A DNA stretch of 64,000 nucleotides from Dyadobacter chenwenxiniae (GTDB lineage: Bacteria; Bacteroidota; Bacteroidia; Cytophagales; Spirosomataceae): assembly GCF_022869785.1 (NCBI RefSeq), contig NZ_CP094997.1, positions 1,612,001 through 1,676,000 on the forward strand, read 5' to 3'. The notes beneath the pieces were generated by a model. It saw only the letters and a program-made list of their open reading frames with translations, did no database searches and was not told where the DNA came from. Below, piece after piece: positions 43,552-53,528 of the stretch. Numbering within the stretch: position 1 is the first letter of the stretch; the number at the start of each line of letters is the position of its first letter. A program made the translations under genes and the position numbers.

Positions 43552-44553
43552 TTACATTAAAATATTGTTGACTGCCGTTAAAGGCGCCGGAATGTTTGTT
43601 TCGTCCAGCATTTCGCGGAGGTCAATTTCAATGGTGCGGCAAATGGCCGTCATCGGAATGTCGTTGATTGCATTTTCAAACGGATTTTCGCTCGTGTCGC
43701 CTACCACTTCCATGGTATAAAATACCCATGCAATGATCATGTAACTTGGAATAGCGAGCCACAGCAGGCCAGGACCTAATTTGGCAAACTCATTGATAAG
43801 CCCAAATGGCAGGATAGCAATAAAAAGCCAGACGAAAAGCTTGCTGAAATACGCATACTGACGCGGAAATGGAAAATTTTTGATCCGGTCTGCCGCGCCC
43901 TGCTGGGTGTAAAATTCCTGAACCAGATTCATCATATGGAAATAGAACAGTTCGTTAATCGCGCCTCTGCGAAAGACTTCATCCAGTTGTGCGGCTTGCG
44001 CCTTCATGATATGCGTCGCTGGGTTCTTTTTAGATAAAAAATATTGCACCTCTCCTGCAGGTAAAAAGTTGTTCAGAGATTGCTGCAACGTCGCATCATC
44101 GTTACCAGCCTGCTCCCGGACAATGTGGCGCGCAACCGAGTCTTTATCATCCCAGACGCTTTTTGCCCGAAGCTGGATACGAACGGCGTTAATATATGCA
44201 ATGTGCCTGTGAATAAGCTGTTTACGAACCTGCTTTTCGTCGTAGCCAGCTTCATCGGGCAATGGCTGGATATAGGTGGCGGAGAGGGTGCCCCAGGTTC
44301 TGCTGGCGTTCACGATCGCACCCCATATGCGCCGTGCTTCCCAGAGGCGTTCGTAGGAAGAATTGTTTTTAAAACCCACATAAAAAGCAACGGCAGTGCC
44401 TATAAGCCCAATGGGAACAAATGAAATTCCGAGGATTATGCCGGTTGCAGCGCTTATCAGACATAATGCAAGGGCATAAATAAAGAAAATGAGGATCGGT
44501 TTCCATGCAAAGGACAAGATGATCCCCAATTTTATTTCACGGGCGGTATACAT
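43552..44553 (-). CDS. Bestrophin family ion channel
   Basis: A 333-residue membrane protein of the bestrophin/UPF0187 family. The N-terminal YTAREIKLGIILSFAWKPILIFF and later FYVGFKNNSSYERLWEARRIWGAIVNASR, in successive segments, carry the aromatic neck and the Arg/Trp motifs of the family. Bacterial bestrophins form pentameric channels that conduct cations or anions. Four transmembrane helices are expected and visible (about 20-40, 45-62, 230-255 and 262-285). No partner gene is evident. Confidence 0.88.
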   Translation of the reverse strand: MYTAREIKLGIILSFAWKPILIFFIYALALCLISAATGIILGISFVPIGLIGTAVAFYVGFKNNSSYERLWEARRIWGAIVNASRTWGTLSATYIQPLPDEAGYDEKQVRKQLIHRHIAYINAVRIQLRAKSVWDDKDSVARHIVREQAGNDDATLQQSLNNFLPAGEVQYFLSKKNPATHIMKAQAAQLDEVFRRGAINELFYFHMMNLVQEFYTQQGAADRIKNFPFPRQYAYFSKLFVWLFIAILPFGLINEFAKLGPGLLWLAIPSYMIIAWVFYTMEVVGDTSENPFENAINDIPMTAICRTIEIDLREMLDETNIPAPLTAVNNILM

Positions 44554-44682
44554 TCAGTTTAGAGGAAAGGTGAGTTGGATGACTGCTAAGATTTTAATTT
44601 TGTACCAAATTAAATGCACGCGTTCCCGTGAAGCGGAAAATTTCAACGATTAAGCGGCCAAAACGGAACTTGGAAATTTTCA

Positions 44683-46818
44683 TCATTCCAATGCAAAAGC
44701 CACATACTGATTCCCCTTCTTCGTTCCGAGCTTGGTGCCGCCGCACGCAATGACAACATATTGCTTTCCGTTCACGGCGTAAGTGGCAGGCGTCGCGAAT
44801 CCGGCAGCCGGAAGCATTGTCTCCCAAAGCAGCTTTCCGTTTTTCTTATCATAAACCCTGAATTTCCCGTCCTTGGTCGCCGCGATGAAGAGTAAGCCGC
44901 TGGCAGTCACCACAGGTCCGCCATAGTTTTCTGTTCCCGTAGTAGGGACGCCCTGCTTTTTCAAAGATTCCACTTCGCCAAAAGGGATTCTCCATAGAAA
45001 ATCGCCTGTATTAAGATTAATGGCGTTCAATGTTCCCCACGGCGGCGCAATGGCAGGAAGACCATTTGCGTCGAGAAATTTGTTGTAGCCAGTGCTTTGA
45101 TATGGCAAATAGGTTTTATTTGAGGCCGTTGCACCGGAAGCAGCCTCAACTTTTTCATCCCCGAATAAAAATGAAACCAGGGCCTGCTTTTCGTCGGCCG
45201 TGAGCATGGTAAAGCCCGGCATCATGCCTTTGCCCGAAGTGATGATTTGGCTCACGAAAGCGCGGTCGCGGCGGGCGCCTATGTCAACGAGCGAAGGATA
45301 ACCGCTTTTGGCATTCCCTTTCCGCTGCGGGCCGTGACAGGTTACGCAATAATTGGTATAAACTCTTTCTCCCGGGCTCAGAGCGGACATTTCGCTGGCT
45401 TTCGGCGTGTCTTTCATGGTGAGTATCCATGCCATTTCGTTGCTGTTGACATACAGAATGCCATCTTCCGGATCGGCCGCCGCGCCTCCCCATTCTGCAC
45501 CGCCGTCAAAGCCCGGCATAATCACCGTTCCCTCCTTGCTCGGCGCTGCAAACAATGCTTTTTTATAACTTCTGAACTTGATCACGAGTGAATCGTGGTC
45601 TGGTGCATGACGGCTTATATCTTTATCCGTCAATGTGTAAGCTTGCCTGGCATAGGGGGCAGGTTTGGTTGGGACGGGCTGTGTGGGCCATGGAAATTCT
45701 CCTGGTAATGCATCTTTCGGGGCCGTAACTTCTTTGATGGGAAACAATGGCTTGCCCGTAACCCGGTCGAAAACAAAGACGTAACCTTGCTTGCTAACCT
45801 GCGCTACGGCGTCAATTCGCTGCGGCTGGCCATCCGGTCCTTTTTGCGTTACTGTAATCAGGTTGGGCGGCGCGGGCAGATCGCGGTCCCACATATCGTG
45901 GTGCATGGTCTGATAATGCCACAACCGCTTGCCGGTCCTCGCGTCGAGGGCAATGAGGCAGTTGGCAAAAAGGTTGGAGCCTTTTCTTTTTCCCCCATAA
46001 AAATCATAACCCGCAGATCCGGTGGGAACATATAAGATGCCGCGTTTCCGGTCTATTGCCGTCCCTGCCCAGTTGTTTGCGGCACCTGTGAAGGTATTCT
46101 TATAAGCGTCCTTTGGGAATGTCTCATATCCGAATTCGCCCGGATAGGGGATCGTGTGGAATGTCCATACAAGTTTCCCGGTTCGCACATTGAATGCACG
46201 CAAGTCGCCGGGCGCTGCATCCGAGTCCTCAGAAAGCCTGATTGGCATCACGATCAGATCCTCAAATATCGTCCCCGGCGTGTTGGAAACCATGTATTTG
46301 TCTTTCGCCACATCAGGTAAGCCAGTGCGAAGGTCAATTTTTCCGTGATCACCGAAACCCTCGACAGGCTTGCCTGTTTTGGCATCCAGTGCATACAGGA
46401 ACGAGCCCATTGCGTGCATAATGCGCTTGTCTTCGCCATCCGCCCAGTATGTGAGGCCGCGGCTTGTGTTAGACCCGTTTTTTGATTTATCACCAAAAAG
46501 CCAGATTTGCTTACCCGTTGCGGCGTCCAATGCAAAAGCTTGCACGGTGTTCGTCACACCATACAGAATGCCATTGACAATAATGGGATTTACCTGCGTC
46601 TGGCCGGAATCGGGCATAGCGTATGTCCAGGCCACTTTCAGCTTGTTTACATTCTCCCGGTTGATTTGCGTCAGCGGTGAATAGTGGTTACGGTCGGGGC
46701 CGCCGAGATATTCCGTCCATTCGGTGTCTTCTGCTGGTTTTATTTCAAATTCTTTTTGCTGAATGGCAACCAGGAAAAGCGCTGACGCAGCAATGCAAAC
46801 GGAAAGAGGTTTTAACAT
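44683..46818 (-). CDS. PQQ-dependent dehydrogenase-like beta-propeller with inserted cytochrome c
   Basis: A 711-residue periplasmic quinoprotein. The eight-bladed PQQ propeller is shown by repeated ALDAATGKQIW-like Trp motifs (ALDAKTGKPV, NVRTGKLVWTF, ALDARTGKRLW). A cytochrome c domain with haem motif CVTCH and an axial Met (GMMPGF) is inserted between blades near residues 470-560, then the propeller resumes. This fits membrane glucose- or alcohol-dehydrogenase relatives that pass electrons from sugar or alcohol to the respiratory chain. The ATG at 46818 starts 23 bp after the sialate esterase stop; the TTG four codons upstream is less likely. Confidence 0.88.
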   Translation of the reverse strand: MLKPLSVCIAASALFLVAIQQKEFEIKPAEDTEWTEYLGGPDRNHYSPLTQINRENVNKLKVAWTYAMPDSGQTQVNPIIVNGILYGVTNTVQAFALDAATGKQIWLFGDKSKNGSNTSRGLTYWADGEDKRIMHAMGSFLYALDAKTGKPVEGFGDHGKIDLRTGLPDVAKDKYMVSNTPGTIFEDLIVMPIRLSEDSDAAPGDLRAFNVRTGKLVWTFHTIPYPGEFGYETFPKDAYKNTFTGAANNWAGTAIDRKRGILYVPTGSAGYDFYGGKRKGSNLFANCLIALDARTGKRLWHYQTMHHDMWDRDLPAPPNLITVTQKGPDGQPQRIDAVAQVSKQGYVFVFDRVTGKPLFPIKEVTAPKDALPGEFPWPTQPVPTKPAPYARQAYTLTDKDISRHAPDHDSLVIKFRSYKKALFAAPSKEGTVIMPGFDGGAEWGGAAADPEDGILYVNSNEMAWILTMKDTPKASEMSALSPGERVYTNYCVTCHGPQRKGNAKSGYPSLVDIGARRDRAFVSQIITSGKGMMPGFTMLTADEKQALVSFLFGDEKVEAASGATASNKTYLPYQSTGYNKFLDANGLPAIAPPWGTLNAINLNTGDFLWRIPFGEVESLKKQGVPTTGTENYGGPVVTASGLLFIAATKDGKFRVYDKKNGKLLWETMLPAAGFATPATYAVNGKQYVVIACGGTKLGTKKGNQYVAFALE

Positions 46819-46841
46819 ATAAGGGATCAATGAGATGCTGT

Positions 46842-48797
46842 TTACTGAAATTTGCCGTTAATTGAACGGCCAGGCCAGTCGTCCGTCCTGAAACTACTGG
46901 CGGGAAAGCCATCTGTGCTGAATAGATTAGCTTCTTCGGGCGCATCCGACCATGCATATCTTACGGACACTGGTTTGGTAACCTTCGGATGTGAAACTTC
47001 TACTGTATTTCCCTTGATCTCTGCTTTGGCATAATAAAAGACCTTGTCTTCGCCTGCTATTTCAAATCCCTTCAGATAGCCGTAGCGATCCTTTACCATC
47101 AAGCCGTTTTCTGCGTGCTTGAATGATACAACTGCTTTTCCATCAACGAATTGCACTTTGTCGTAAAGCGGCGAAGCATACGGGATGTTTTGACCGTAAT
47201 CATTTTTCAGGGCCTGGGTTGCCAGGCGGTGGGCCACATCCTGTTTATTGGTCGGGTGAATGTTATCGGGATTACCTACGTCAGTGGTTACGGCCATTCC
47301 GGTTTTTGGCAGGCTTAATGTCATATTTTGCGCCTCACGCAATTCGGCCCAATTACTTCCTTTATTGCTGTCCTCATCTTTTCCGAAACTCGAAAGCTGC
47401 ACCCAGTAAAATGAAAACTCATCATTCCAAAGCCTGCGCCAGTCATTGATCAACAGCGGGAACGACTTACGATATTGGTAAGCCCTTCCTGTGTTGGCCT
47501 CGCCCTGGTACCAAAGCGACCCGCGGATCGCGAACGGAAGCAGCGGAACGATCATGGCGTTGTAAATGCTTGTGCCAACATTGTTCATCAGGTGCGCATA
47601 CTCGTGCTTTTCGGCAAATGCCGGCATAAGCAGCCAATTTTTCGCCAGGCTAATCTTTAACGCGCCGTCTTCTACATACATGTCACTCGCATTGCCCATC
47701 ATTCCCCGCCCGAACCAGGGGGTGCCAACCATGTTTCCCAGCGCAATAACCAGTTGGTTCTTACCTTCTTTCCAGGAGTTGGCAGGGATTTTTATTTTGC
47801 GAACGCCTTTCTCAGCAGTTTCGCCAATTAGTTTTCCATTGATATAAATTTTGTTCGGACTATCGTTTTCGGCCAATGATAAAATAGTCTCTTTCGCGGT
47901 CAGATCAGCAGGAATGGTCACTTCTTTGGCCATATAACCCTTTCCCCGATAACCCATTAGGCCCTTCCAATCCCATTGTCCAACCGGATCAGCCGTTTTC
48001 AGCCATGTGGAAAAATCAATGTTTTCGCCCACATATTTCTTTTCATCTTCTGCCGTTGGCGTGTACGAATCACTTTTAAAAAGTGTTTTCCTGAGTTTGG
48101 CGTCCATGACGATATCTGCTTCCTGCCATGTTTTAGGAAGGTTTTGCGCATAAGTTTTCAGTTCATCGTCGCTTTGCATTCCTTCTTTACTGATCCAGCC
48201 TTCCACTTGCGATCCGCCCCAGGAGGAATGCAGGAGGCCAATCGGAATGTTTAATTTTTGATACAATTCGCGGGCGAAAAAGAACCCGACGGCTGTAAAA
48301 GCTCCTACTGTTTCCGAGGATGCGATTTGCCATTCACCGGCCTTTAAATCCATTTCGGGCTGTAATGTTACATTGTGTTCGACCCTGAAATGACGGATTT
48401 GGGGAAAATTCGCGTTCTGTTTCTCTATTTCAAAATCCTTGGCGGCCGACACAGGCCATTCCATATTCGATTGCCCTGAACACAGCCAGACTTCACCGAT
48501 AAGGATGTCATTAACAGACGCCTGCCCCGATTTTGCCGACACATTCAATGTATGCGGTCCACCGGCTTCCAGCGGATTGAAGCTTACCATCCACTTACCG
48601 GAAGCATCCGCTTTTGTTTGCAATGCTTGCTGAGCAAGCGTCACTTTCACTTTTTCACCCGCTTTCGCCCAGCCCCAGACCGGAATGGGTTTTTGTCTTT
48701 GTAAAACAACATGATCGGAAAATAGTCGGGCGAGTTTTACCTGCGCGAAAACAGAGGTGTTCAGGAGCAGGAAAAGGAAAAGCGAGGTGCGTTTCAT
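46842..48797 (-). CDS. Sialate O-acetylesterase family protein
   Basis: A 651-residue secreted esterase: signal peptide (1-18), an N-terminal beta domain, and a split SGNH hydrolase domain. The nucleophile block is WLCSGQSNMEWP (Ser), and the Asp/His block is VGNPDNIHPTNKQDVAHR. A beta-sandwich insert (about 265-370) lies between them. Family members remove acetyl groups from sialic acids or from xylan and other plant glycans. With the PQQ dehydrogenase downstream and the AXE1 esterase at 38148, sugar deacetylation on plant polymers is the likely role. Confidence 0.88.
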   Translation of the reverse strand: MKRTSLFLFLLLNTSVFAQVKLARLFSDHVVLQRQKPIPVWGWAKAGEKVKVTLAQQALQTKADASGKWMVSFNPLEAGGPHTLNVSAKSGQASVNDILIGEVWLCSGQSNMEWPVSAAKDFEIEKQNANFPQIRHFRVEHNVTLQPEMDLKAGEWQIASSETVGAFTAVGFFFARELYQKLNIPIGLLHSSWGGSQVEGWISKEGMQSDDELKTYAQNLPKTWQEADIVMDAKLRKTLFKSDSYTPTAEDEKKYVGENIDFSTWLKTADPVGQWDWKGLMGYRGKGYMAKEVTIPADLTAKETILSLAENDSPNKIYINGKLIGETAEKGVRKIKIPANSWKEGKNQLVIALGNMVGTPWFGRGMMGNASDMYVEDGALKISLAKNWLLMPAFAEKHEYAHLMNNVGTSIYNAMIVPLLPFAIRGSLWYQGEANTGRAYQYRKSFPLLINDWRRLWNDEFSFYWVQLSSFGKDEDSNKGSNWAELREAQNMTLSLPKTGMAVTTDVGNPDNIHPTNKQDVAHRLATQALKNDYGQNIPYASPLYDKVQFVDGKAVVSFKHAENGLMVKDRYGYLKGFEIAGEDKVFYYAKAEIKGNTVEVSHPKVTKPVSVRYAWSDAPEEANLFSTDGFPASSFRTDDWPGRSINGKFQ

Positions 48798-48926
48798 TGA
48801 TATTGATAAAAGTTTGTAACCCCTTTAAAATGCCACCGGGGTGCACTTTCTACTTAAAGCGCTAACTTTACAGGCAGCTCCCATGCATTTGGAGCGATTA
48901 GTTTTAGCCGTATTGACCCATTAATA

Positions 48927-49820
48927 ATGATATCAGTAATCATCTGTTCGGCCGATCCCGCAGCGCTGCAGCTGGTTAAGGAGAATGTTGCCGAGACAAT
49001 CGGCACGGATCATGAAATTATCGCTTTTGCCAATGCGAATGCTGAAAAGGGCATCTGTGAACTTTATAATGAAGGGACGAAGCAGGCGAAATACGATATC
49101 CTGGTGTTTATGCATGAAGATATTGAAATGAAAACCGTGCACTGGGGGGCCAGGGTTTTGGAAATATTTGCTGGTAACCCAAAACTCGGACTGGTTGGCG
49201 TTGCCGGTGGTGGATATAAATCGCTGGTGCCGTCGAGCTGGTACAATGCCGATCTGGAAATGAACGGCGGGTTTTATTGTAACCTCATTCAGGGCTTCAA
49301 ACATTCGGGGAGAGAAGCGTTTTTGGATTACCGCAACGCGAAGAACGAAAAACTGACCAAAGTGGCGAGCATTGACGGATGTTGGATGGCGACAAGAAAA
49401 GAAGTTGCGCTTACGCATCCTTTTGACCAACACCTCCTGAAACATTTTCACGCCTACGACATTGATTTTTCGCTGGCAGTAGGAAGGCAATATGATGTGG
49501 CCGTCACTTACGAGGTGCTTTTAAGCCACTTTTCAGAGGGGAATTTTAGTCAGGTTTGGGAAAATGAAATATCAAAGGTCCACAAAAAGTGGAGTGCAGT
49601 ATTGCCAGTCAATGCCGATGGGCTGGATGAAAAAAGCTTGCTTAGGTATGAGCGCCGGGCTTTCAGATTATATTTTGAAAGGAAACTGGATCAGGGAAAA
49701 ACCTATAAAGAATTAATGCAGGTTTGCTGGAATGCACGCCATTCGAGGATCTTTAAAGGCCTGAAATGGTATAAGATGTATGTGGATCTTTGGAGGGTTT
49801 GGAGGAAGGGGAATGATTGA
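48927..49820 (+). CDS. Glycosyltransferase (GT2-like, StrF-type)
   Basis: A 297-residue glycosyltransferase-like protein. The start MISVIICSADPAALQLVKENV and the acidic HEDIEM motif (about residues 68-73, in place of DxD) fit the GT-A fold of the StrF/Glyco_tranf_2_5 group. The DGCWMATRKEV and HAYDIDFSLAV blocks follow. Probably acts on a surface glycan, as it stands next to other glycan genes on the opposite strand. No signal or membrane helix, so cytoplasmic. The donor sugar is unknown. Confidence 0.85.
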   Translation: MISVIICSADPAALQLVKENVAETIGTDHEIIAFANANAEKGICELYNEGTKQAKYDILVFMHEDIEMKTVHWGARVLEIFAGNPKLGLVGVAGGGYKSLVPSSWYNADLEMNGGFYCNLIQGFKHSGREAFLDYRNAKNEKLTKVASIDGCWMATRKEVALTHPFDQHLLKHFHAYDIDFSLAVGRQYDVAVTYEVLLSHFSEGNFSQVWENEISKVHKKWSAVLPVNADGLDEKSLLRYERRAFRLYFERKLDQGKTYKELMQVCWNARHSRIFKGLKWYKMYVDLWRVWRKGND

Positions 49821-49834
49821 ATGATTGAATGATT
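49811..49834. repeat. Triple 8-bp direct repeat at a gene end
   Basis: GAATGATT occurs three times in tandem (49811-49818, 49819-49826, 49827-49834) across the stop codon of the glycosyltransferase gene. The last copy also pairs with TCATTC at 49838-49843 to form a small hairpin. Confidence 0.85.
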
Positions 49835-50658
49835 CACTCATTCAAAATTACCTTATAGCCCAGCTCCATCAGTATCGGCTTCCAATATTGAAAATTATCC
49901 GGGGCGTCCCAGGCGTGGCAGCCGAAGGGTAGTCCTTTATTGAAGCGGACGCCGCGTTCGGGGTTGTTTTCTATGGAGAATTTGTAAGCGGTTTTAAATG
50001 GGGGAATGCGCAAATTGTGCCATTTTCTGTTGACTTCAATGCTCCAAAAAACATCCTCGTGAAACTGGTGTTCGTGCCGCTGGTGATATTCATTCGCCTT
50101 GTCCTGCATCCTGGTTGCCAGATCGAAAAACTTTTTAACCCTTCTGAGCGAAAAGCCACCATTGCCCACCACATTATCAAATTGCCGCTGAATGGGCAGG
50201 CCGCCTTCAAATGTATTTTTCCAAATGTGATACAATGTGATGGCCCTGGTTTTGAATGCTTTCACAATGTCCGGCTCTTCCAGTCGCTTTGGCCATGGCG
50301 CACCGATGTAATCGTAACCGCTTCGGCACCATTTCAGAAGTTCGTCTTTGAAAACAAAAGCATCTAATTGGTGAATCAGAATGAATTCATAACCAAGAAA
50401 TTGCTGGTAGAATGCGGGGCTGAGCATGAGCCTGTTGTAACCCTGAACATGCTCAAAAAAAGCAGGATCAAAACTGACCGAACCGGTGAAAATGTTGTCG
50501 CTGCCCAATTCGTCAAGATCAAGTATATCCGGTTTCAGCGCAATGATCGGGTGGTTGGAAAGCACTTTCCTGCACTGCTGAATGGATATTTTCTCGAATT
50601 CAGAAAGTTGAGTTTTATAAATAGGAACGACAACAGCAACTTGTTTGTTGCTAGTCAT
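49834..50658 (-). CDS. DUF5672 family glycosyltransferase-like protein
   Basis: A 274-residue cytoplasmic protein of the DUF5672 family. Its start QVAVVVPIYK, the central HQLDAFVFKDEL and DYIGAPW, and NGGFSLRR and FHEDVFWS near the C-terminus recall GT-A glycosyltransferases, with LDA and ED residues as metal or donor-binding candidates. Function is not established for the family. It ends the minus-strand glycan cluster that includes a GT9-like protein and an MsbA-like exporter. Confidence 0.85.
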   Translation of the reverse strand: MTSNKQVAVVVPIYKTQLSEFEKISIQQCRKVLSNHPIIALKPDILDLDELGSDNIFTGSVSFDPAFFEHVQGYNRLMLSPAFYQQFLGYEFILIHQLDAFVFKDELLKWCRSGYDYIGAPWPKRLEEPDIVKAFKTRAITLYHIWKNTFEGGLPIQRQFDNVVGNGGFSLRRVKKFFDLATRMQDKANEYHQRHEHQFHEDVFWSIEVNRKWHNLRIPPFKTAYKFSIENNPERGVRFNKGLPFGCHAWDAPDNFQYWKPILMELGYKVILNE

Positions 50659-50690
50659 TTTAAGTAATATCTAAATGAACATTGAGTATA

Positions 50691-50709
50691 AAAAGCCGCT
50701 TTTTAGCGG
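50691..50709 (-). terminator. Weak terminator between glycan genes
   Basis: A short hairpin CCGCT-AAAA-AGCGG on the minus strand, followed by CTTTTTAT. It overlaps the stop codon of the gene ending at 50703 and lies 33 bp before the DUF5672 start, so it may lower rather than stop transcription into that gene. Confidence 0.55.
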
Positions 50710-51647
50710 TTATTAAGCATTTCAACCAGCGATTCGAGGTGTTCCTGAAAGAAGAAATCATAGCCTTCTCCACCTTCCGGCACCACATTGATCACATCAA
50801 ATGAAGTTTCCAAAATGCGCGGAACTTTCAGACCCTCGGCAATAGAGAATGGGAACGATTGGTTACCAATAAAAAATTTTGCTCCCTTAATGATCCGCGC
50901 CATTTGCATGAAATCACCCACCTGAACCCATTTAATGTTCGGAATAATCTTCCTGATGTCATTATACTCGCTTTCGACGCCTATGAAAACGATGTTGGGA
51001 TATTTATTGAGAAACTTGTAGTTGATCGTGTAATTCCGGTAACGCTCGCTTCTCGCCATCACGATCGTATCTGCGTATGCTAGATCAGGTTCAACGGTAA
51101 GCCAGGATTTGTAAAGAATCGGATTTACGCCTGTGAGATAGCTGCACCAGCGCGCAATGTTGCCTTTGTCCAGGGGAATTCCTCCTGCACGGAAATAATC
51201 CAGATCAATGTCAATAATCTGGTCGGTGTGGATTCCAATGAAATCAATGTAAGGCTGCGGTTCCAAAAGCGCGATCAGCATTTCGGCCATCCTTTCGTTT
51301 AACATTACATTTCCCAAAGGATGCGTGTTATAACCCGAAAGGATCAATGGCTGGCCAAGCCTTAAATACAATTCAATGCGCGCGTTGGTCATCCGACGCA
51401 TGGCTTCAATGGTTGGTAATGCGTAAATAATATCACCTGCATTGCCACTGTGGCTCAGGCGGATGCATCCTTTCTGCGCCGCATATTCTTTTATTTTCGC
51501 CGGACTTGTCAGTTTATCGGCGTCATTGATAAAATTGGCAAACGCAAGTTGTTTCTGATTTTTTAACTCCCACTTGTACTGCTTGTAACGTATTTTATCC
51601 GTGTGTTTAAGCCAGAGTCTCGAAACCAGATTTCTCTTTTTGAACAT
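50703..51647 (-). CDS. GT9-like glycosyltransferase or related glycan protein
   Basis: A 314-residue protein with a basic N-terminus and a GT-B-like layout. IRLSHSGNAGDIIYALPTIEAMRRM (in two parts) resembles the N-terminal motif of heptosyltransferase-type GT9 enzymes, and FIGNQSFPFSIAEGLKVPRILE resembles their C-terminal donor site with a Ser in place of the usual His. The acceptor is unknown. I used the ATG at 51647 because the upstream alternative overlaps the exporter gene. It lies 17 bp downstream of that exporter, so the two are co-transcribed. Confidence 0.75.
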   Translation of the reverse strand: MFKKRNLVSRLWLKHTDKIRYKQYKWELKNQKQLAFANFINDADKLTSPAKIKEYAAQKGCIRLSHSGNAGDIIYALPTIEAMRRMTNARIELYLRLGQPLILSGYNTHPLGNVMLNERMAEMLIALLEPQPYIDFIGIHTDQIIDIDLDYFRAGGIPLDKGNIARWCSYLTGVNPILYKSWLTVEPDLAYADTIVMARSERYRNYTINYKFLNKYPNIVFIGVESEYNDIRKIIPNIKWVQVGDFMQMARIIKGAKFFIGNQSFPFSIAEGLKVPRILETSFDVINVVPEGGEGYDFFFQEHLESLVEMLNNR

Positions 51648-51663
51648 AAGAACTTTAATTAAA

Positions 51664-53484
51664 CTAATCGTTGAAGGTTTGCATGTCAATCAGCCGCTTG
51701 TACAGCCCGTCGCGTGCGATGAGCTCTGAATGATTGCCTTGTTCTACAATTTGACCATCTTCCAGAACCACGATCGAATCGGCTTTCTGGATGGTGCTCA
51801 GCCTGTGCGCGATCACGAGCGAAGTCCTGTTTTGCATCAAATTATTCAATGCTTCCTGCACCAGTTTTTCCGACTCTGTGTCCAGTGCAGAGGTCGCTTC
51901 ATCCAACAGCATAATCGGAGGGTTCTTCAAAACGGCCCTGGCAATGCAGATACGTTGTTTTTGCCCACCCGACAATTTCATTCCGCGATCGCCGATGTTG
52001 CTATCGTAACCTTTTTCCGTGCCCATAATAAAGTCGTGCGCATTGGCAACGCGTGCTGCTGCTTCTACTTTTTCAGGCGTAGCCGAATGATTACCGAAGG
52101 CAATGTTGTTGTAGATCGTGTCATTGAAAAGCATCGATTCCTGGTTTACTACCCCGAACAGCGACCACAATGATTCCATTTTCACCTGCTTCACATTCAG
52201 ATTGTCGATGGAAACGCTGCCTTCCTGTGCGTCAATAAAGCGGGGGAGCAGGTCCATTAGCGTCGATTTGCCGCCGCCGGAAGGGCCTACAAGCGCTACC
52301 GTTTTGCCTTTCGGAATGGTGAGATTGATGGATTTAAGGACCGGCTTTGCCTGGTAGGCGAAGGAAACGTTCTGCAGTGTCAGCGAATGATTGAATTCTT
52401 TCAGATCAATGGCATCGGGGGCGTCCTGGATCTCGGGTTTTTCATCAACCAGGTCTAAAACCCTTTCCCCGGCTGCAATTCCCGCATGAATGGTGCTGAA
52501 TGAATCCGTTAAGGCCTTGGCCGGACGCATGACCTGCGAGAATAATGCAATGTAGGCAACAAATTTCGAAACGCTCAGGTCAGATTGATTATCCAGGATC
52601 AGCGAACCGCCATAAAGCACAATAATAGCGACCATGGTTACGCCCAAAAACTCCGAAACAGGACCGCTTAACTGCTGGCGGCGTGCCATTTTTCGTCCCA
52701 GCTCGGAATACCGGATATTTTCCTGGTGAAATTTTTCCTTAATGTCCTCTGTCGCATTGAACGCTTTGATGATCTTGATTCCTGAAAGCGCTTCGTCCAG
52801 ATAACTGATCATCAAACCGAAAAGATGCTGCGCCATTGTCGCTTGCTCTTTTAGTCTTTTTACAATTTTGGAAATAATGAATGCGGAAATTGGAATAACT
52901 AAAATGGCGAAAAATGTAAGCTTGGCAGACGTAGCAAAAAGCATGAAAACGTAAGCCAGCAATTGCAACGGTTCCTTAAAAACGACCTGTAATGTTCCGG
53001 TTACTGAAAACTGAACGACCTGCACGTCGGAAGCGATCTTTGAAATAATATCCCCTTTGCGCTGGTTGCTGAAATAGCCGGTGTGCAGGTTCATTACATT
53101 GTTAAAAACTGTTTTACGCAGATTGAGCAATGTGTGGATCCGGAGGTTTTCCATGACCCGTTGCGAGAAATATTTGAAAATGTTGGATAGCAGGATCGAC
53201 GTTACGATTACACCGCATACAATCTGCAAAGCACCGTGCGGCCCGTATGTGTCGTTCGCTTGCTGCGCGTAGTAGTTGAGGAGACCGGTTACGTCCCAGT
53301 TGTCAGGTCTTTGGATTACTTCGGCCCCATCTTTATTGTTGTTGAACAGGGTGCTCATCAAAGGAGCGAGCAGAGCTAAATTAAGCGTGTTGAAAATGAC
53401 CCCCAGGACTGTGAAAATGATGTAGGGGACTGCAAATCGGGCAATGGGCTGAGCAAATGATAATAATCGGAAGTATGTTTTCAT
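51664..53484 (-). CDS. MsbA-like ABC exporter (transmembrane-ATPase fusion)
   Basis: A 606-residue half-transporter. The transmembrane domain (about 1-330, six helices) is followed by an ATPase domain with Walker A GPSGGGKST, signature LSGGQKQR, Walker B IMLLDEATSALD and switch His (VIAHRLST). It forms a homodimer and resembles MsbA and lipid-linked oligosaccharide flippases. Embedded in a glycosyltransferase cluster, it probably moves a lipid-linked glycan or lipid A-type molecule. A terminator at 53529 separates it from the upstream glycosyltransferase. Confidence 0.9.
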   Translation of the reverse strand: MKTYFRLLSFAQPIARFAVPYIIFTVLGVIFNTLNLALLAPLMSTLFNNNKDGAEVIQRPDNWDVTGLLNYYAQQANDTYGPHGALQIVCGVIVTSILLSNIFKYFSQRVMENLRIHTLLNLRKTVFNNVMNLHTGYFSNQRKGDIISKIASDVQVVQFSVTGTLQVVFKEPLQLLAYVFMLFATSAKLTFFAILVIPISAFIISKIVKRLKEQATMAQHLFGLMISYLDEALSGIKIIKAFNATEDIKEKFHQENIRYSELGRKMARRQQLSGPVSEFLGVTMVAIIVLYGGSLILDNQSDLSVSKFVAYIALFSQVMRPAKALTDSFSTIHAGIAAGERVLDLVDEKPEIQDAPDAIDLKEFNHSLTLQNVSFAYQAKPVLKSINLTIPKGKTVALVGPSGGGKSTLMDLLPRFIDAQEGSVSIDNLNVKQVKMESLWSLFGVVNQESMLFNDTIYNNIAFGNHSATPEKVEAAARVANAHDFIMGTEKGYDSNIGDRGMKLSGGQKQRICIARAVLKNPPIMLLDEATSALDTESEKLVQEALNNLMQNRTSLVIAHRLSTIQKADSIVVLEDGQIVEQGNHSELIARDGLYKRLIDMQTFND

Positions 53485-53528
53485 TAGATGGAAATGGCAT
53501 ATTTAGAATATGCCTGAAAGTAAAACAG

